Shown here: positions 48,362 to 54,859 of the stretch, piece after piece | How the letters are laid out: each line of letters starts with the position of its first letter | Position numbering within the stretch: position 1 is the stretch's first letter | NCBI GenBank assembly: GCA_017461445.1 | Contig: JAFTXW010000003.1 | Coordinates: 43,333 to 107,332 of the forward strand | Length of the DNA stretch: 64,000 nucleotides | DNA from: Oscillospiraceae bacterium | GTDB taxonomy: Bacteria; Bacillota; Clostridia; Oscillospirales; Oscillospiraceae | Direction of reading: 5' to 3' | The notes under the pieces: generated by a model | The model's input: the letters and a program-made list of their open reading frames with translations, nothing else | What the model was told of the DNA's origin: nothing | The model's database searches: none | Made by a program: the position numbers and the translations under genes

Positions 48362-48493
48362 CCTTCCCCCAGGATGCGGATCAAGGGTTGAAACGTTAGA
48401 AAACCTCGATTTACGATGCAGGTCTCTCGCGTAGGGGCGACCCTTGCGGTCGCCCCTACGCGGGGATGTGCTCATTTCAACTATTGATTTGCA
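48362..48493. repeat. Family G element with a bare family A palindrome at its centre
   Basis: Outer imperfect inverted arms of about 32 bp: CTTCCCCCAGGATGCGGATC (48364 on) against the reverse complement CTTCCCCCGGATGCAAATCA of the right side, continuing into GTTGAAA on both. At the centre is CGCGTAGGGGCGACC-CTTGC-GGTCGCCCCTACGCG (48428-48462). The element lies between fabG and fabF inside the operon. Just outside on the right is GGTGCTGCCGCACC. Confidence 0.82.
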
Positions 48494-48549
48494 TCCGGGG
48501 GAAGCGGTTGGGTGCTGCCGCACCACTGCGCTAAACAAGCATTTCTCTT

Positions 48550-49275
48550 TTACATAGCAATGCCGCCGTCGACGCGGAGGGTTTCTCCGGTGACGTATTT
48601 GGCGGTGGCCAGGTAGGCGGCGGCTTCGGCAACTTCGACCGCTTCGCCCATGCGGCCCAGGGGGATCATGGTGAGGAGGGGGTTATTCTCCTGGGTACCG
48701 GTCATGTCGGTGCGGATGAAGCCGGGGGCGATGGCGTTGCAGCGGATGCCCTTGGGGGCCAGCTCCTTGGCAACGGACTTGGTCAGGCCGATGAGGCCCG
48801 CCTTGGAGGCGGCATAATTGCACTGGCCCGCGTTGCCCATCAGGCCGGAAACGGAGCTGATGTTGATGATGCAGCCCTCCTTTGCCCGCAGGAACATGGG
48901 GGTGCAGTGCCGGGTCATGTTGAAAGCACCTTTCAGATTGGTGTCCAGCACCGCGTCGAAGGCCTCCTCCTTCATCATGGCGAGCAGACCGTCTTTCGTG
49001 ATGCCCGCGTTGTTTACCAGAATGTGGATGCCGCCGAAGTCGGTCTTGACGGCGGCGACGGTGGTCTTTGTCTCCTCAAAAGAGGAAACATCACATTGGT
49101 AAGCCGCCGCCTTCACGCCGTATTCCCGGCATTTTTCGCAGGTCTCCTCCGCCGCCTGGGCATTGCCCGCGTAGATCACGGCGATATTGGCCCCCAGGGA
49201 GGCGAATTTCAGGGCAATGGCCCCGCCGATGCCCCGGCTGCCGCCGGTGACGATGGCTGTTTTTCCTGTCAGCAT
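48550..49275 (-). CDS. fabG: 3-oxoacyl-ACP reductase FabG
   Basis: NADPH-dependent reduction of beta-ketoacyl-ACP. The 241-residue short-chain dehydrogenase shows TGGSRGIGGAIAL (cofactor loop, about residues 9-21), NNAGIT, INISSVSG (catalytic Ser) and the YAASKAG catalytic Tyr/Lys. The start at 49275 uses TGGAGG within the end of fabD and overlaps it by 7 nt. The longer frame upstream is fabD sequence in another frame. Confidence 0.96.
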   Translation of the reverse strand: MLTGKTAIVTGGSRGIGGAIALKFASLGANIAVIYAGNAQAAEETCEKCREYGVKAAAYQCDVSSFEETKTTVAAVKTDFGGIHILVNNAGITKDGLLAMMKEEAFDAVLDTNLKGAFNMTRHCTPMFLRAKEGCIINISSVSGLMGNAGQCNYAASKAGLIGLTKSVAKELAPKGIRCNAIAPGFIRTDMTGTQENNPLLTMIPLGRMGEAVEVAEAAAYLATAKYVTGETLRVDGGIAM

Positions 49276-50165
49276 GGCAGTTCCTCCAGATATTCGGTAA
49301 CGGTGACCGCCTTCACGGTGCCGTCGATCTTCTTTATCATATTGGTCAGGGTCTTGCCGGGGCCGATTTCGATGAAGGTATCGATGCCCCCGGCGATCAT
49401 ATCCCGGATGATTTTCTCCCACTGGACGGGGCTGGCGATCTGCTTTGCCAGCAGGGCAGCGGGATCATCCCCGTAGGGCTTCGCCGTCACGTTGGAATAG
49501 AGGGAGATTTTGGGCTGGCTGACCTTCGCCTTTGCCAGCTCCCCGGCAAAATCCTCCGCCGCTTCTGCCATAAAGGGGGAATGGAAGGCCCCCTTTACCT
49601 TTAAGGGCAGTGCCCGGCCCCCGGCGGCCTTTACGTCGGCGGAGAAGGCGGGCATTTGGGATGCCAGACCGGAAACGGTGATGTTTCCGGGGCAGTTGAA
49701 GTTCACGGGGTAGATGTCCGTATATCTGCCGCAGATTTCTTCCACAGCTTCGGCGGACAGCTTCACAACAGCCGCCATGGCGGTGTCGAATTTCTCCGCT
49801 TCCCGCTGCATGAGCCGGCCCCGCTGGCAGACCAGCCGAAAGCCCGTTTCGGCGTCGAATACCCCGGCAACCGTAGCAGCGACAACCTCTCCCAGGGAGA
49901 AGCCCGCCACCGCGTTGGGGGTGACACCCTTTTCCTTCAAAACCTCTGCCGCTGCCAGCTCCATAGCAAACAGGCAGGGCTGGGTGTTTTGGGTTTCCTT
50001 CAATTCCTCGGCGGTGCCGGAGAAGCACTGCTGCAGGGTGCCGGGGCGGAGGCGGTCACACATTTGGAACGCCTCTTCCGCCGCGGGATATTTGTCATAC
50101 AGTTCCTTTCCCATACCGGGGAACTGGTCTCCCTGGCCGGAGAACAGGAAGGCTATTCCACCCAT
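49269..50165 (-). CDS. fabD: Malonyl-CoA:ACP transacylase FabD
   Basis: Loads malonyl groups onto ACP. The 298-residue alpha/beta hydrolase-like enzyme opens IAFLFSGQGDQFPGMGKELY and has the nucleophile elbow AVAGFSLGEVVAA; the usual GHSLGE reads GFSLGE here, with the His replaced by Phe. GAFHSPFM holds the catalytic His. Overlaps fabK by 13 nt. Confidence 0.94.
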   Translation of the reverse strand: MGGIAFLFSGQGDQFPGMGKELYDKYPAAEEAFQMCDRLRPGTLQQCFSGTAEELKETQNTQPCLFAMELAAAEVLKEKGVTPNAVAGFSLGEVVAATVAGVFDAETGFRLVCQRGRLMQREAEKFDTAMAAVVKLSAEAVEEICGRYTDIYPVNFNCPGNITVSGLASQMPAFSADVKAAGGRALPLKVKGAFHSPFMAEAAEDFAGELAKAKVSQPKISLYSNVTAKPYGDDPAALLAKQIASPVQWEKIIRDMIAGGIDTFIEIGPGKTLTNMIKKIDGTVKAVTVTEYLEELPC

Positions 50166-51097
50166 GCCGCAGCCCTCCGCAGGATCGGCTCCGCTTCCTC
50201 CATGACCTCCCGGACGATGTCAGCGGCAGGCTGCTCCTGACTCACCATTGCGGCGATCTGACCGGAGAGGAAGCAGCCCTTTTCGTTGTCGCCCTCCTGG
50301 ACAGCCAGCCGCAGGGCACCCACTGCCAGATTTTCCAGCTCGTCGTCAGGCATTCCGCCGTATTCGGCCTTGGAATAGTTCCGGGCAAACTGGGTGCGCA
50401 GGCTGCGGACAGGATGGCCCAGCCGCTTGCCGGTGACCATGGTGCACAGGTCGTTGGCCTTCAAAATCTTTTCCTTGTAATTGGGGTGGATGGTGCACTC
50501 ATAGGCACTGAGGAACCGGGTGCCCATCTGGACACCGCAGGCACCCAGCATGAAGGCAGCCGCCACACCCCGCCCGTCGGCAATGCCGCCTGCGGCAATG
50601 ACGGGAAGGTTGGTGGCGTCGCAGACCTGGGGCACCAGCACTATGGTGGTCAGCTCGCCCACATGGCCGCCGCTTTCACCGCCCTCGGCAATGAGGGCAG
50701 AGGCACCCAGCCGGGTCATCAGCTTCGCCATGGCAACGGATGCCACCACGGGGATCACCTTGATGCCAGCCGCCAGCCATTCCTTGATGTACTTGGAGGG
50801 ATTGCCCGCGCCGGTGGTGACCACCTGCACCTGCTCCTCCACCACCACCTTCGCCACCTCGTCGGCGAAGGGGCTCATGAGCATGATGTTCACGCCGATG
50901 GGCTTTTCGGTCAGGGACTTAGCAACCTGGATCTGCTGACGGACATAGGACGCGGGGGCGTTGCCCGCCGCGATAATGCCAAGGCCGCCGCCATTACTTA
51001 CGGCAGCGGCCAGTTTTCCATCAGCGATCCAGGCCATGCCGCCCTGAAACACCGGGTACTGAATGCCCAGCAGTTCACAAATCGCAGACTTGACCAT
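50153..51097 (-). CDS. fabK: Enoyl-ACP reductase II FabK (FMN-dependent)
   Basis: Final reduction step in the elongation cycle; the FMN/NADH enzyme that replaces FabI in many Firmicutes. The 314-residue TIM-barrel protein has PVFQGGMAWIADGKLAAAVS, GLGIIAAGNAP, LIAEGGESGGHVGE and PVIAAGGIADGRGVAAAFML with GACGVQMGTRFL. It resembles nitronate monooxygenases; the operon context settles the role. Likely triclosan-insensitive. Next to acpP. Confidence 0.94.
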   Translation of the reverse strand: MVKSAICELLGIQYPVFQGGMAWIADGKLAAAVSNGGGLGIIAAGNAPASYVRQQIQVAKSLTEKPIGVNIMLMSPFADEVAKVVVEEQVQVVTTGAGNPSKYIKEWLAAGIKVIPVVASVAMAKLMTRLGASALIAEGGESGGHVGELTTIVLVPQVCDATNLPVIAAGGIADGRGVAAAFMLGACGVQMGTRFLSAYECTIHPNYKEKILKANDLCTMVTGKRLGHPVRSLRTQFARNYSKAEYGGMPDDELENLAVGALRLAVQEGDNEKGCFLSGQIAAMVSQEQPAADIVREVMEEAEPILRRAAAWVE

Positions 51098-51102
51098 TTT
51101 TC

Positions 51103-51324
51103 TTACCCCTGCTTGCTCTGGATGAACTTATCCAGGTCACCCACGGTGGCAACGGGCTGATCCAGCTCGATCTCGATGCCCAGCTCGTCCTCCAGGTTCA
51201 TCAGCAGCTCCACGGTGTCCAGGGAATCGATGCCCAGCTCGGTGAAGGTGCTCTCGGGGGTGATGGAAGAAACATCACAGCCGGTACGCTCTGCGACAAC
51301 TTTTGCAATGGTATTGAAATACAT
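51103..51324 (-). CDS. acpP: Acyl carrier protein
   Basis: The 73-residue carrier holds growing acyl chains on 4'-phosphopantetheine. The attachment serine is S34 in GIDSLDTVELLMNLE. Start at 51324 with AGGAGG 8 nt upstream; the in-frame sequence further upstream is leader. First gene of the fatty acid operon, after which comes fabK. No fabH is adjacent. Confidence 0.96.
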   Translation of the reverse strand: MYFNTIAKVVAERTGCDVSSITPESTFTELGIDSLDTVELLMNLEDELGIEIELDQPVATVGDLDKFIQSKQG

Positions 51325-51372
51325 AATGATATGCCTCCTGAATTTTTTCAGCGTTTTTTCGCTTATGGGGCC

Positions 51373-51426
51373 ATTATACCGTTCCCCGGTTCCCGGAAGC
51401 GTCCCCGGGTGTTCCAAAAGCGTTCC
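51373..51426 (-). promoter_or_regulatory. Candidate acpP promoter with repeated GGAAC boxes
   Basis: Minus strand -10 TATAAT (51373-51378) with a poor -35. Upstream are GGAAC boxes (plus-strand GTTCC at 51381, 51389, 51411 and 51422, plus a GTCCC variant at 51401), spaced 8-12 nt. Such repeats over the -35 zone would fit an activator or repressor site. Confidence 0.5.
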
Positions 51427-51453
51427 AAAATCTGAAAAATTTGTGAAATCTGC

Positions 51454-51504
51454 AAAAAAAGGATGCTGCCCCTTACAGCCAAATGACCATAACGGGCAGC
51501 ATCC
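51454..51504 (-). terminator. Intrinsic terminator in the acpP leader (possible attenuator)
   Basis: Minus strand stem GGATGCTGCCC (51494-51504) with GGGCAGCATCC (51461-51471), followed by seven T (51454-51460), 130 nt before acpP. Upstream a minus-strand TATAAT is visible at about 51561-51566. No gene lies between, so it would end a short leader RNA. Confidence 0.75.
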
Positions 51505-51673
51505 TTTGAAATAAGAAAGAAGGAGGAAAAATGAGAGGGAAGATTTATTTAATGTCATTATACAGGCCAATTGTTAAAATTCGAAGTAGATAAATGTGAA
51601 TTCTTTGTGAACTTATGGGACGGAGTTTTGTTTGCGTTAAAAAGACATATTTTTAATTTCTAATAATTTATTA

Positions 51674-51702
51674 TTGACTTTCGATAATCTTTATGGTATA
51701 TT
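51674..51702 (+). promoter_or_regulatory. Promoter of the DUF2975/HTH pair
   Basis: -35 TTGACT (51674-51679), 17-nt spacer, -10 TATATT (51697-51702), 25 nt before the start. Divergent from the fatty acid operon. Confidence 0.8.
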
Positions 51703-51727
51703 CCCAGTATATGGAGGTGTTTTGCAT

Positions 51728-52171
51728 ATGACAACCGAGCTTTCCGCAAAATGTACCCTTTGGGTGAACCGTTTGCTGTTTCTTCTGGTGGCCGGGCTGG
51801 TGTTCCTGCTGCCGGGAATTCTGGAATTTTACAACACCATCCGGCCTCTGGCCCAGAGCGGTCGCACCGCGATCCTGATTGGCTACTACTGCTGCACCCC
51901 TCTGGTGCTCTGGGGACTTTGGTGCGTTGACCGGCTGCTGAAAAACATTCTGGCCCGGCAGGTGTTCGTCACCGGAAACGTCCGCCGGGTGCGGCATATT
52001 CGCTGGTGCTGCGCCGGGGTCAGCCTGGTCTGCCTGCCCGCGTCCTTCTTTTATCCGCCCCTGGTATTTCTGGTCATCATCATGGCCTTCCTGACCCTTA
52101 TCGTCAGCGTGGTGGAGAACGCCCTGGCGGCGGCGGTAGAGATCCGGGAAGAAAACGACCTGACGGTGTGA
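51728..52171 (+). CDS. DUF2975 membrane protein
   Basis: A 147-residue protein with four hydrophobic helices (LLFLLVAGLVFLLPGILEF, LIGYYCCTPLVLWGLWCVD, IRWCCAGVSLVCLPASFF, VFLVIIMAFLTLIVSVVE), the DUF2975 pattern. Such proteins are usually paired with a small Cro-like HTH protein, as here (gene 9 nt downstream). Role unknown; possibly a membrane partner of the regulator. Ribosome site GGAGGTG. Confidence 0.85.
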   Translation: MTTELSAKCTLWVNRLLFLLVAGLVFLLPGILEFYNTIRPLAQSGRTAILIGYYCCTPLVLWGLWCVDRLLKNILARQVFVTGNVRRVRHIRWCCAGVSLVCLPASFFYPPLVFLVIIMAFLTLIVSVVENALAAAVEIREENDLTV

Positions 52172-52180
52172 GGTGGCGTT

Positions 52181-52405
52181 ATGGCGATCATTGTAAATCT
52201 TGACATGATGCTGGCGAAACGGAAAATGACCTCCCTGGAGCTGGCAAACCGCATCGGCATGACCCCCGCGAACCTGTCCATTCTGAAAACCGGAAAGGCC
52301 AAGGCCGTCCGCATGAGCACCATGGATGCCATCTGCCGGGAGCTGAAATGCCAGCCGGGAGACCTGTTTGAGTTCGTGGAGGATGATGACCCCTGGAGCC
52401 GATAA
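52181..52405 (+). CDS. Cro/YozG-like helix-turn-helix regulator
   Basis: A 74-residue HTH_3-type regulator: LDMMLAKRKMTSLELANRIG, then MTPANLSILKTGKAKAVRMS (recognition helix about residues 26-38) and LKCQPGDLFEF, the family's C-terminal signature. Starts 9 nt after the DUF2975 gene; the two form a common pair in Firmicutes. Likely autoregulatory. Confidence 0.92.
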   Translation: MAIIVNLDMMLAKRKMTSLELANRIGMTPANLSILKTGKAKAVRMSTMDAICRELKCQPGDLFEFVEDDDPWSR

Positions 52406-52410
52406 AACAC

Positions 52411-52604
52411 TGTAGGGGAGGGTCTTGACCCTCCCGGTGATTTTGCCCAAAAGGCAAAATCACATCGCCGCAAGGCGATAATTATTTTATTTTCCTTCGG
52501 AAAATCCAAAAATCCTTATGGATTTTTGGCGGGAGGGTCAGCTATGCACTAAGCATCCGTAAGCAGCTTTGCTGCAACGGCTGCTAAGAAGACCCTCCCC
52601 TACA
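52411..52604. repeat. Multi-hairpin palindromic element, family A, with nested cassette
   Basis: Left arm TGTAGGGGAGGGTCTTGACC, then GTGATTTTGCC/GGCAAAATCAC, ATCGCC/GGCGAT, ATTTTCC/GGAAAAT and CCAAAAATCC/GGATTTTTGG hairpins. The right arm GGGAGGGTC...GACCCTCCCCTACA is split by the 51-nt cassette seen at 28184-28234 (one base different). The hairpins are those of the 3615 copy in reverse order, so the cargo block is inverted relative to the arms' flanks. Confidence 0.93.
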
Positions 52605-52629
52605 TACCATTATTGAAAAGGTATCTAAT

Positions 52630-53676
52630 ATGTTTTATGTTCTGTTTTTTCTGTTACAGCTTCTTTTACCTCTGTGCTTTGGGGTTGGGGTTGTGATCGA
52701 CCGGGCGTTTGTGCTGGTCAGCGAGCCTTTGGTTTTGCTTGTTCTGACGGGGGCGACGGTGGCATTGACGGTAAAGCTGTACCGGGGGAAGGATTCCCGG
52801 TGGGCCTTTTTCGCGCCGCTGGTGTCGCTGGTGAACGGAATCACCATGCTGGTCTTTCTGGACTGGTGGGGCGCGATTTTCGGGGCGGTGGCTGTTGTGG
52901 TCTGCGGGTGGGTTCTTTACCAGCGAATGACCGGGGTGTTCTGGAGGGCTTTGTGCTATTTTCTTTCTGTACTGCTCACCTTTGCCGCGGGGCTGTGCCT
53001 GCTGCTGTTTTCGGCCATTACCCTGATTTCCACAACGGATGTGATGCGGCAGCTGGATTCCCCGGAAAACAGCCGCACCGCCCGGATCGAAGTGCAGAAC
53101 GCCGGGGCCATTGCGGACAACACACGGGTCATCGTCCGGGACAATGCACAGAGCTTTTCCCTCGGCTTCGGCAGCTTTGTGGAGGAATTTACCGTTTATT
53201 CCGGCAGCTGGGGGGAGCATGAAGGCATGACCCTGGTCTGGCAGGACGAGGACACCCTTCTTATCAACGGCGTTCCCTATACAGTGGATGCCCCCGCGCT
53301 GGCGGGGCGGCGGAACGCGCTGGACGCGTTGGATATTTCCATGTCCAGAGCCCGAGTCATCGAATATTCTGACACCCACGGGGGCTTCCATGGGGACGGC
53401 ACCACGGTGCTGGTGCTCTCCGGGGAGGCGTACATCCCCGAAAGCCGCTTCTGGCACGATCTGCCCATGACGGAGGAGGCCCGGAAGGCTCTGGCGCATT
53501 TCGGTTTGGCGGTGCCCGAAATGGAAAACGGGCAGTGGTTCTTCCTTGACCGGCACTACGAAAGCACAGACCCGGCGGACGTTTCCGCCCTCTTTGACCG
53601 CCATTCCTATAATTTCACCCTGGCGGTGTATGACGGTGACGCGGGGGTGCTGTATTATTGGAAGGTGGACACGTAA
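52630..53676 (+). CDS. Membrane protein of unknown function
   Basis: A 348-residue protein not recognised. The N-terminal 140 residues hold about five hydrophobic helices (FYVLFFLLQLLLPLCFGVGV, LVLLVLTGATVALTVKLY, WWGAIFGAVAVVVCGWVLY, ALCYFLSVLLTFAAGLCLLL). The remaining 200 residues look like an extracytoplasmic beta-rich domain (ENSRTARIEVQNAGAIADNT, TLLINGVPYTVDAPALAG). Starts soon after a family A repeat, with a weak AAAAGG site. Its gene and the one after it are both orphan membrane proteins. Confidence 0.7.
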   Translation: MFYVLFFLLQLLLPLCFGVGVVIDRAFVLVSEPLVLLVLTGATVALTVKLYRGKDSRWAFFAPLVSLVNGITMLVFLDWWGAIFGAVAVVVCGWVLYQRMTGVFWRALCYFLSVLLTFAAGLCLLLFSAITLISTTDVMRQLDSPENSRTARIEVQNAGAIADNTRVIVRDNAQSFSLGFGSFVEEFTVYSGSWGEHEGMTLVWQDEDTLLINGVPYTVDAPALAGRRNALDALDISMSRARVIEYSDTHGGFHGDGTTVLVLSGEAYIPESRFWHDLPMTEEARKALAHFGLAVPEMENGQWFFLDRHYESTDPADVSALFDRHSYNFTLAVYDGDAGVLYYWKVDT

Positions 53677-53682
53677 TTTTTT

Positions 53683-53714
53683 AGTGTGGAGAGTGAAGAG
53701 TGGAGGGTGGAGTT
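53683..53714. repeat. GTGGAGAGTGAAGAGTGGAG repeat (single arm)
   Basis: Purine-rich ladder AGTGTGGAGAGTGAAGAGTG followed by GAGGGTGGAG between two small membrane genes. It is like the left half of a ladder palindrome, but the inverse half is not visible. Confidence 0.45.
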
Positions 53715-53743
53715 ACATCCGAATTGGATTGGAGGTTCGTAAA

Positions 53744-54034
53744 ATGTATAATCTAATGAGTTTGCTTTTGGGATTTTTGGCCTGGATCTTCGGCGGGGTT
53801 GCGGCGATATGCGGAAAATTCAGAGGATTTTCCTTCGGCAGCTTTGGCCTGTGCGGGGTTTCTCTTGTTTTGCAGTTTTATGAGGTCAGCCGCCGGGTAG
53901 GCCTGAACGACTGGAGCGCGCTGATGGATACCGACGGCGTGGTGATCTTCGCGGCGAACACACTTCTGATCGTAACACTGGTGCTGAACAGCATTGCCCT
54001 GGTGCGGGATTGGATAACGCGGAAGGGACGATAA
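53744..54034 (+). CDS. Small membrane protein of unknown function
   Basis: A 96-residue protein with three hydrophobic stretches (LMSLLLGFLAWIFGGVAAI, FGLCGVSLVLQFYEVS, VVIFAANTLLIVTLVLNSIA). Good ribosome site GGAGG 9 nt before the ATG. No family recognised. It lies between the orphan membrane protein and rpsO. Confidence 0.7.
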   Translation: MYNLMSLLLGFLAWIFGGVAAICGKFRGFSFGSFGLCGVSLVLQFYEVSRRVGLNDWSALMDTDGVVIFAANTLLIVTLVLNSIALVRDWITRKGR

Positions 54035-54095
54035 ATGATCGAGGGGGCAAGGCATTTCCCCAACAAAAAATCTTTCTTTTCCATGAAAAATCTGC

Positions 54096-54124
54096 TTTAC
54101 TTTTGGGCAGACTTATGATATCAT
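54096..54124 (+). promoter_or_regulatory. Promoter of rpsO
   Basis: -35 TTTACT (54096-54101), 17-nt spacer, -10 TATCAT (54119-54124). It leaves a leader of about 125 nt before rpsO (54130-54254), long enough for the S15 autoregulation known in other bacteria, although no specific S15 site is recognised. Confidence 0.65.
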
Positions 54125-54254
54125 CAAAAGGCTGGCTATGGCCAGACGCAATTTTTATGCCCGTTGCTCAGTTGTGGGAGAAAGCTGTATGATATCAGTA
54201 CACCACCCGCCCCTACTTGGCTTCCGGGGAATTTATCGAAAGGTGGAAATAACC

Positions 54255-54521
54255 ATGATTCAGAAGGAAAAGAAAACCCAGGTCATCCTGGAGAACGCTA
54301 CTCACGAGGGCGATACCGGCTCCCCCGAGGTTCAGGTCGCTATCCTGACCGCCCGCATCAACGAGCTGACCGATCACCTGCGTGTGCACAAGCACGACAA
54401 CCACTCCCGCCGTGGTCTGCTGATGATGGTCGGTAAGCGTCGCAGCCTGCTGGACTATCTGGCAAAGAAGGACATCAACCGCTACCGTGCTCTGATCGCC
54501 AAGCTGGGTATCCGTAAGTAA
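54255..54521 (+). CDS. rpsO: 30S ribosomal protein S15
   Basis: The 88-residue primary 16S rRNA-binding protein of the 30S platform. Clear family blocks: [40 protein letters not shown], and [13 protein letters not shown]. Start at 54255 with AAAGGTGG upstream. Upstream of pnp, as in many bacteria. Confidence 0.98.
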   Translation: MIQKEKKTQVILENATHEGDTGSPEVQVAILTARINELTDHLRVHKHDNHSRRGLLMMVGKRRSLLDYLAKKDINRYRALIAKLGIRK

Positions 54522-54530
54522 GATATCAAT

Positions 54531-54562
54531 AAAAAGCGGCGATGGTGACATCGCCGCTTTTT
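54531..54562 (+). terminator. Terminator of rpsO
   Basis: AAAAAGCGGCGAT-GGTGAC-ATCGCCGCTTTTT, 9 nt after the stop. The repeat ladder begins at its 3' edge. Confidence 0.92.
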
Positions 54563-54677
54563 AGTTGAAAGTTGAAAATTGAAAATTGAAAGTTACGGTG
54601 TCGGCTTCGCCGACTATTTAAAATCATCCCCGAAGGGGATACCACAACTTTCAACTTTACATTTTCAACTTTCCACT
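54563..54677. repeat. TTGAAAATTG-ladder palindromic element (copy 4)
   Basis: Ladder, two hairpins GTCGGCTTCGCCGAC and ATCCCCGAAGGGGAT, then TACCACAACTTTCAACTTTA and the inverse ladder. Part of the 297-nt rpsO-pnp gap, which holds no gene. Confidence 0.85.
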
Positions 54678-54685
54678 TATCATCC

Positions 54686-54752
54686 CGGGAGATATTTAGC
54701 AGTTGAAAGTGATGCCGAATATCGGCGTTAGTTTCAAGTGCTAAACCTCCCG
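54686..54752. repeat. 67-nt long imperfect palindrome upstream of pnp
   Basis: CGGGAG at the left pairs with CTCCCG at the right; inside, TTTAGCAGTTGAAA pairs with TTTCAAGTGCTAAA, and GATGCCGAATATCGGCGTT closes the top. A nearly continuous stem of about 30 bp. Confidence 0.8.
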
Positions 54753-54761
54753 AACCAACCA

Positions 54762-54833
54762 AATTGAAAATCGAAAATGAAAAATTGAAAATTTCATCTA
54801 TAATTTTCAACTTTCAACTTTCAATTTTCAACT
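54762..54833. repeat. TTGAAAATTG-ladder palindromic element (copy 5)
   Basis: AATTGAAAATCGAAAATGAA on the left and CAACTTTCAACTTTCAATTT on the right, without a GC hairpin core. It ends 26 nt before pnp and is open in the pnp frame. Confidence 0.8.
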
Positions 54834-54859
54834 ACCAAAATTTCAAGGAGGTTAAACCA

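Noticed and set aside
51324-51570. An acpP start far upstream (an 82-codon extension)
   Set aside because: The extension contains a terminator hairpin and promoter-like sequence and has no ribosome site, while the ATG at 51324 has a strong AGGAGG.
54130-54254. rpsO leader as a defined S15 autoregulatory RNA
   Set aside because: The length suits it, but I could not recognise a known S15-binding structure by eye; it is mentioned only as a possibility at the promoter.
54563-54833. Tandem short repeats considered as a CRISPR array
   Set aside because: The repeated words are 7-8 nt and abut one another; there are no spacers of even length and no cas genes.
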